Origin: Proteiniphilum sp.
Lineage (GTDB): Bacteria > Bacteroidota > Bacteroidia > Bacteroidales > Dysgonomonadaceae
Direction of reading: 5' to 3'
Assembly (NCBI GenBank): GCA_028709605.1
Contig: JAQVWR010000015.1
Coordinates: forward strand, 1-39,305
Length of the DNA stretch: 39,305 nt
Every line of letters starts with the position of its first letter. Position 1 is the stretch's first letter. Under the pieces are notes generated by a model, which did no database searches, was not told the origin of the DNA, and saw only the letters and a program-made list of their open reading frames with translations. Position numbers and translations under genes: made by a program. Of this stretch, positions 35,546 to 39,305 are shown in pieces.

Positions 35546-35754
35546 AACGAATAACGTTTTAAAATTTCTTTAGCCCTTATGATTTCTTTCCTGTATTGTT
35601 TATTGTCTTTTTTCAGAAAGGAATTTAATAAAACTGCCTGCGTACACTCTATAAAACTGATATTGTCGATTGCGAATAATAAGGATCTATGCTCATTGTT
35701 TCCAATAGATACACGCATTTCGTATAATTCGCTATTCTCCAGCTTCCTTACAAA
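35542..35754 (-). pseudogene. HigB/Gp49-like RelE-superfamily toxin, N-terminally truncated
   Basis: The frame reads FVRKLENSELYEMRVSIGNN at its start and ends QYRKEIIRAKEILKRYSL, matching the C-terminal half of phage-derived Gp49-like (HigB) toxins. A TAA stop directly precedes Phe1 (TTT), and no start codon exists for a full-length protein, so about 45 N-terminal residues are missing. An internal ATG (35718) could make a 58-residue fragment. The stop overlaps the antitoxin start. Confidence 0.75.
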
Positions 35755-35970
35755 TTAATACCCTTATGTCTTTTTCGCCATTCATGTCACAAATGTAATA
35801 AGTTTATTACTTTTTTGTGTCATAACTAATAATGAATTAGCTTAAAAGTTCTTAAATACAGGGCAAATGAGGGTCTGAGTAGTGACGAAAAAAGACAAAC
35901 TATATTTCGATTTCTTAAAAGACTTATAAACCATATATTTGTATTTTTCACAATACAAATATAACTATAT

Positions 35971-36003
35971 TTTGTATTATTAAGAATACATTTTATATCT
36001 TTG
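35971..36003 (+). promoter_or_regulatory. Promoter of the ATPase gene with overlapping imperfect palindrome
   Basis: TTTG (35971-35974), a 21-bp spacer and TATCTTTG (35996-36003). The -33 side lies in an imperfect inverted repeat, AATACAAATATA (35952-35963) against TATATTTTGTATT (35966-35978), a likely operator. The stretch 35755-35950 is AT-rich and shows no gene. Confidence 0.6.
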
Positions 36004-36022
36004 CAAAAAATATTACAAGGAT

Positions 36023-37225
36023 ATGAAACAGTTATTTTCAGCGTTTTATCGCAAGTTAGAAGAAACAGATATGCATTTTGAACGTTACCTGAAAAGTCAA
36101 ATTGACTGGAGCAATCGCTTAACAGCCATTACAGGCGCACGAGGAACGGGTAAGACAACAATGCTTTTGCAACATATAAAAGAGCAATACGGCAATAATC
36201 CCGAAAATATACTGTTTGTAAGTTTGGACAATATCTATTTCACAACCAATAAGTTGTATGCACTTGCTGATGATTTCTATTCACTTGGCGGACAGGAGTT
36301 ATATCTCGATGAAGTGCATAAATATCCCGCTTGGGCACAGGAAATCAAAAACATTTACGACGATTTTCCTAAACTGAAAATTGTTTTTACAGGCTCTTCT
36401 ATGTTGCAGATTTTCAAAGCAGATGCAGATTTGAGCCGTCGTGTAAGACATTTTCAATTGTTCGGTTTGTCGTTTAGAGAGTTTTTGATTTTTGAGGGAT
36501 TGCTAAAAAAGTCGCAGACACCATTTTTGCTTGATGAAATTCTTGAAAACCACGTTTCTATTGCTCAAAAACTAAACAAGGAAATTACACCCCTGACTGC
36601 ATTTCAAAAATACCTTCAATACGGATACTACCCATATTATAAGGAAGATACGGTAGGTTATGGCGAACGGGTTTTACAGACATTCAACACCGTAATGGAA
36701 AGCGATTTGCCTAATGTGGAAAGCATTGATTTTTACTCAATCAACCGGATTAAGAAGTTATTTTACATACTCTCTGAAATGGTTCCTTTTACGCCAAATA
36801 TTTCACAATTGAGCCAAAAGGTAGATGTTACTCGTGTCAGTTTGATGAACTATCTGCAACTTCTCGAAAAATCACACAGTGTTTTGTTGCTCAGACAAAA
36901 AGCGACAGGTGTACGACAAATGGTTAAACCTGAAAAAATCTATCTGCAAAACACCAATTATAGTTATGCACTATCGGCGGAAAATCCCGAAATCGGCAAT
37001 TTACGAGAAACTTTTTTCTTTAATCAACTGCAACAAGATCATAAAGTTACCTATACAGATCAAACCGATTTTTGCATTGATGGAAAATATTATTTTGAAA
37101 TAGGCGGTAAAAATAAATCGACAAAGCAAATAAAAGATTTGAACAATGCTTTTCTTGCTCTTGACGGGATAACAATTGGTTTTCGCAACGAAATTCCACT
37201 TTGGCTTTTTGGTTTTTTATATTGA
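36023..37225 (+). CDS. AAA-type ATPase with DUF4143-like C-terminal domain
   Basis: A 400-residue protein. The ATPase half has Walker A TGARGTGKTT (37-46), Walker B with following residues LYLDEVHKYP (93-102) and sensor FTGSS (122-126). The C-terminal half resembles DUF4143 (a winged-helix segment FTPNISQLSQKVDVTRVSLM, then NLRETFFFNQL, and DFCIDGKYYFEIGGKNKS, which suits a PD-(D/E)XK-like fold). These mobile ATPases are widespread in Bacteroidetes and their function is not known. Strongly AT-rich compared with the first 34 kb, consistent with transfer. It has its own promoter and stands alone between the higBA remnant and IS debris. Confidence 0.85.
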   Translation: MKQLFSAFYRKLEETDMHFERYLKSQIDWSNRLTAITGARGTGKTTMLLQHIKEQYGNNPENILFVSLDNIYFTTNKLYALADDFYSLGGQELYLDEVHKYPAWAQEIKNIYDDFPKLKIVFTGSSMLQIFKADADLSRRVRHFQLFGLSFREFLIFEGLLKKSQTPFLLDEILENHVSIAQKLNKEITPLTAFQKYLQYGYYPYYKEDTVGYGERVLQTFNTVMESDLPNVESIDFYSINRIKKLFYILSEMVPFTPNISQLSQKVDVTRVSLMNYLQLLEKSHSVLLLRQKATGVRQMVKPEKIYLQNTNYSYALSAENPEIGNLRETFFFNQLQQDHKVTYTDQTDFCIDGKYYFEIGGKNKSTKQIKDLNNAFLALDGITIGFRNEIPLWLFGFLY

Positions 37226-37281
37226 AAAAAAAATATCAAAAGGTATAATACCCCCCCGAAATTTGTACCACGATCTAAGAA

Positions 37282-38096
37282 CGGGAGACCCTATCTGAAT
37301 GAAGTGCCCGTTATGGTGTTCACCCCACTGTAATATCCACGTGGAAGAATGAGTTTTTGAAGCGATCAGAAGAAATCTTCTCGAAGCGTGGCCCCAAGAG
37401 TGAAGGTGATTTTGAAAAAGATGATTGTTTAAGCCTCCAGAGCCAATGTGATCTGCTGGGGATCAGCAAATCCGGTCTTTACTATGTGCCAAAAGGTGAA
37501 AGTGAGGAGAATCTTGAGATTATGAAGAAAATGGATAAACACCATTATGATCATCCTACTTACGGTGTTCTGCAAATGCAAGAGTACTTGTTCACACTGA
37601 GTTATCCGGTCAATCCCAAGCGAGTGAGACGACTCATGCGCAAGGCGCGGATAACAGCTCAATATCCAAAGCGGAATTTGACGGCAATCATAGACGTGTA
37701 CAGTCGTTTTATTGTTGGATGGGGACTTCATAAATAGCCTGCATGGAGAGAACGTGATTGAAGTACTTGATGCAGCAATACATGAGCACGGTGTGCCTGA
37801 GATCATCAACTCAGATCAGGGAAGTCAGTTTACCAGCCCGACATGGGTGAACAGGCTCAAAGAACTTGGAATCAGCATCAGCATGGGTGGCCGTGGCAGG
37901 GCAACGGACAACAAACATCTATATCGAACGGTTTTGGAGAACATTGAAACAGGATTATGTATACCCGTTTCCGGCAGAGAACGGTACCACTCTTTGGAAA
38001 GGGATCAGAGGGTTTATGAATCATTACAACAAGGAGAAAACCAACCAGGGAGTCGGAAGACAAACCCCGGAAAGCATATACCGATTCAGCGCATGA
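37282..38096 (+). pseudogene. IS3-family transposase remnant (orfA-orfB), multiply broken
   Basis: One frame reads RETLSE, a stop, then ARYGVHPTVISTWKNEFL and the end of OrfA (SKRGPKSEGDFEK). It runs after a deletion into OrfB (LSLQSQCDLLGISKSGLYY; PTYGVLQMQEYL; PKRVRRLMRKARI). After PKRNL it jumps straight to TAIIDVYSRF, missing the part with the first catalytic Asp. An extra A near 37731 shifts to the frame with INSDQGSQFTSP (second Asp). A 4-base AAAC insertion near 37912 shifts again to NIYIERFWRTLK (Glu) and the family end ESIYRFSA, stop 38094-38096. At least two deletions, two frameshifts and one stop make it inactive. Confidence 0.9.
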
Positions 38097-38411
38097 TCAT
38101 TTTTATTTGTAAACAAATGTACATGTATCAAATGAGACATCAAGCTAAATCCCTGACGGGTTTTTGGAAAAATCTCCACTCTGAAAAGAGTTGTATTTTT
38201 CCAAAAGAGCCTGACTTACTCATTTGCTCTATGAATGGGTGGTTTACAAATAAAAAATCCAAAATAATAAAAAAGTTAGTGAATTATTTTTTAGTTAAAA
38301 ACCCCGCTTAGACGGTACAGAGAACGGGTAGTATTAAAATTGACCGATTTAGTAATACCGCTTTGCGGAGAAAGCTATAAAATGGAAACGTAATCAGAAT
38401 TAATAAAAGAT
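38097..38411. other. Non-coding stretch after the IS3 remnant
   Basis: About 315 bp, AT-rich. It holds the likely right end of the IS3 element, palindromes ATTTGT-AA-ACAAAT (38105-38118) and a large hairpin (38162-38206). I see no gene. Confidence 0.5.
38162..38206. repeat. Long imperfect hairpin
   Basis: TTTTGGAAAAAT (38162-38173) pairs perfectly with ATTTTTCCAAAA (38195-38206). Inside, ACTCT pairs with AGAGT around a GAAA tetraloop, with a small internal loop between the two stems. No T-run follows, so it is not a standard terminator. Confidence 0.6.
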
Positions 38412-38930
38412 ATGGCAGAAAAAATATCAATAAGATTCTTTGATGACCGGGAAGTAAGAGCCGTTTGGGATGAGGCAAATTCCAAGTGGTAGTTTTCTGT
38501 GCTCGACATTGTTGGTGTATTAAATGCACAAGACGATTATGCAAAGAATCGCAACTATTGGAAGTATCTGAAAACGAAGTTAAAGAAAGAGGGAAACGAG
38601 TTGGTTAGTATCACTAACCAACTGAAACTATTAGCTTCTGATGGGAAACGCTATTCTACTGATGTGCTTGATATGGATGGTGTGTTACGTGAAGGCAATG
38701 GCAGAAGCACGAGAATATGGCTTGACCTTATGCTAAAGCAGCGTTTGAAAAAGTGTGTTGATTGGAGTTTGGTGAACAAGAAAAACTATCTTGATGCTAT
38801 GACTCGCAGTGTGGCAGATGCTACACAAATAAAGCAGTTATTAGCATCTGCTCTTACTGATAAGATTGACGATCGTGAGACATTCATGAAGGGAATTGAC
38901 TACTCATATTATTATGAGCAAGAAGATTAG
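38412..38930 (+). pseudogene. Bro-N::Fic chimera with premature stop
   Basis: From ATG 38412 the frame reads as a Bro-N (BRO family) domain: ISIRFFDDREVRAVWDE, SKW, then TAG (38490-38492) where relatives keep an aromatic codon, then FSVLDIVGVL, YWKYLKTKLKKEGNELV and TDVLDMDGVL. It then passes directly into the C-terminal part of a Fic domain: REGNGRSTRIWLDLML, SALTDKIDDRETFMKGIDYS, YYYEQED and the stop. The join falls at the Fic core motif HPFxEGNGR, whose catalytic His is lost. It therefore looks like a recombination product of two genes, further silenced by a nonsense mutation. Confidence 0.8.
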
Positions 38931-38996
38931 AGGGTGTAATCCCAAAGCGATATGTTTCTGTAATTGCATTGCTACCACCAACAAATTAAACAGTGT

Positions 38997-39040
38997 ACCG
39001 AACAAGTACCGAACAAGTTAACACTCGAAACCGAACAAGT
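38997..39040 (+). repeat. Three copies of an 11-bp repeat
   Basis: ACCGAACAAGT occurs at 38997-39007 and 39008-39018 (abutting) and again at 39030-39040. In one frame the copies encode TEQV, as in the Thr-Glu-Gln-Val-rich linkers of some Fic/RecG-like proteins, so this may be a leftover of such a gene rather than a functional repeat. The surrounding 38931-39089 shows no intact gene. Confidence 0.55.
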
Positions 39041-39089
39041 TAATAACGATGTCGTAAGGAGGAATATAATGGTAAAGAATGACGAATCC

Positions 39090-39120
39090 TTGTTTTCCCC
39101 AAACAATATGGTTACATTTG
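39090..39120 (+). promoter_or_regulatory. Putative promoter of the right-end transposase
   Basis: TACATTTG (39113-39120) is a full -7 match; TTG (39090-39092) lies 20 bp upstream as a partial -33. The leader to the ATG at 39145 would be about 18 nt. Confidence 0.5.
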
Positions 39121-39144
39121 CAACCATATTTCAACATCACTGTC

Positions 39145-39305
39145 ATGGGGAAGAGGGTCATTGAAATCAAGGGAAAAAATGAGACGGTTTATCTCTACGA
39201 AGATGAATCATACTGGGACAAGGAAAAGGGTTACTCAACCCACAGGCGCACCTGTATCGGCAAAAAGGGAGCTGATGGCAAACCGCTCTATAACAAGTAC
39301 TACAC
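39145..39305 (+). CDS. IS1634-like (IS4-type) transposase, N-terminus only
   Basis: Fifty-three codons begin MGKRVIEIKGKNETVYLYED and continue with SYWDKEKGYSTHRRTCIGKK and GADGKPLYNKYY. This matches the N-terminal segment of IS1634-like DDE transposases, where the same order (YxYExxSYWxKEK, then xRxCIGK) is seen. The catalytic part lies beyond the window, so intactness cannot be judged. Confidence 0.7.
   Translation, partial: MGKRVIEIKGKNETVYLYEDESYWDKEKGYSTHRRTCIGKKGADGKPLYNKYY

Noticed and set aside
37712-38311. 199-codon frame covering the IS3 remnant and beyond
   Set aside because: Only its first 67 or so codons are transposase; the remainder is out-of-frame IS sequence and non-coding DNA.
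1-39305. CRISPR arrays or rRNA genes
   Set aside because: No regularly spaced direct repeats of CRISPR size and no rRNA sequence were seen.

Overview
The window looks like a chromosomal segment of a Bacteroidales bacterium. Supporting signs are a SusC/SusD pair, Bacteroidetes-type promoters (TTTG, about 19-21 bp, then TAnnTTTG), a NagB/PIG-L fusion, OMP_b-brl-type barrels and a LytTR/histidine-kinase pair. The gene set and the roughly balanced base composition of the first 34 kb would suit the Dysgonomonadaceae/Porphyromonadaceae (Proteiniphilum/Petrimonas-like). That placement is inference; no marker gene for species is present.

Region 1 (1-13217, minus strand) is one SusCD-type operon read leftwards from a promoter near 13181-13211. 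The -33 box of that promoter lies inside a LacI-type palindrome. Order of transcription: ribokinase; an exported metallophosphoesterase fused to a DUF4434-like barrel and an Fn3-like tail; an exported ADP-ribosylglycohydrolase-family lipoprotein; a RusT/ureide-permease-like inner-membrane transporter; a second DUF4434-like exported protein with a discoidin-like tail; SusC; SusD; and an IPT/TIG surface lipoprotein that runs off the left edge. Read together, the genes suggest surface capture of a ribose-containing (possibly ADP-ribosyl or phosphorylated) compound, periplasmic or surface trimming, ribose import and phosphorylation. It resembles the ribose-utilisation (rus) loci of Bacteroides, but with a different enzyme set and no nucleoside hydrolase or regulator in view.

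Region 2 (13406-16704, plus strand) holds a miniature phage-collar/Mdp-like protein, a patatin phospholipase fused to an outer-membrane barrel, and Dps, closed by a stem-loop.

Region 3 (16755-33991, minus strand) is mostly core genome. It contains an outer-membrane barrel protein with a LytS-like kinase and LytTR regulator, the threonine-degradation pair kbl-tdh, rmuC, ribBA, an LptF/LptG-type permease, a START-like protein, a NagB-PIG-L fusion and mutS2.

Region 4 (34109-39305) is accessory and decayed. A DUF2891 gene has lost its middle. A tRNA-Met(CAT) gene follows, and 8 bp beyond its 3' end sits a chopped phage Rha-type fragment, next to an intact HigA-type antitoxin whose HigB toxin lacks its N-terminus. 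Then come an AT-rich AAA/DUF4143 ATPase gene, a wrecked IS3-family element, a nonsense-bearing Bro-N::Fic chimera, and the start of an IS1634-like transposase. This looks like a repeatedly used integration site beside a tRNA gene.

No rRNA genes or CRISPR arrays were seen.
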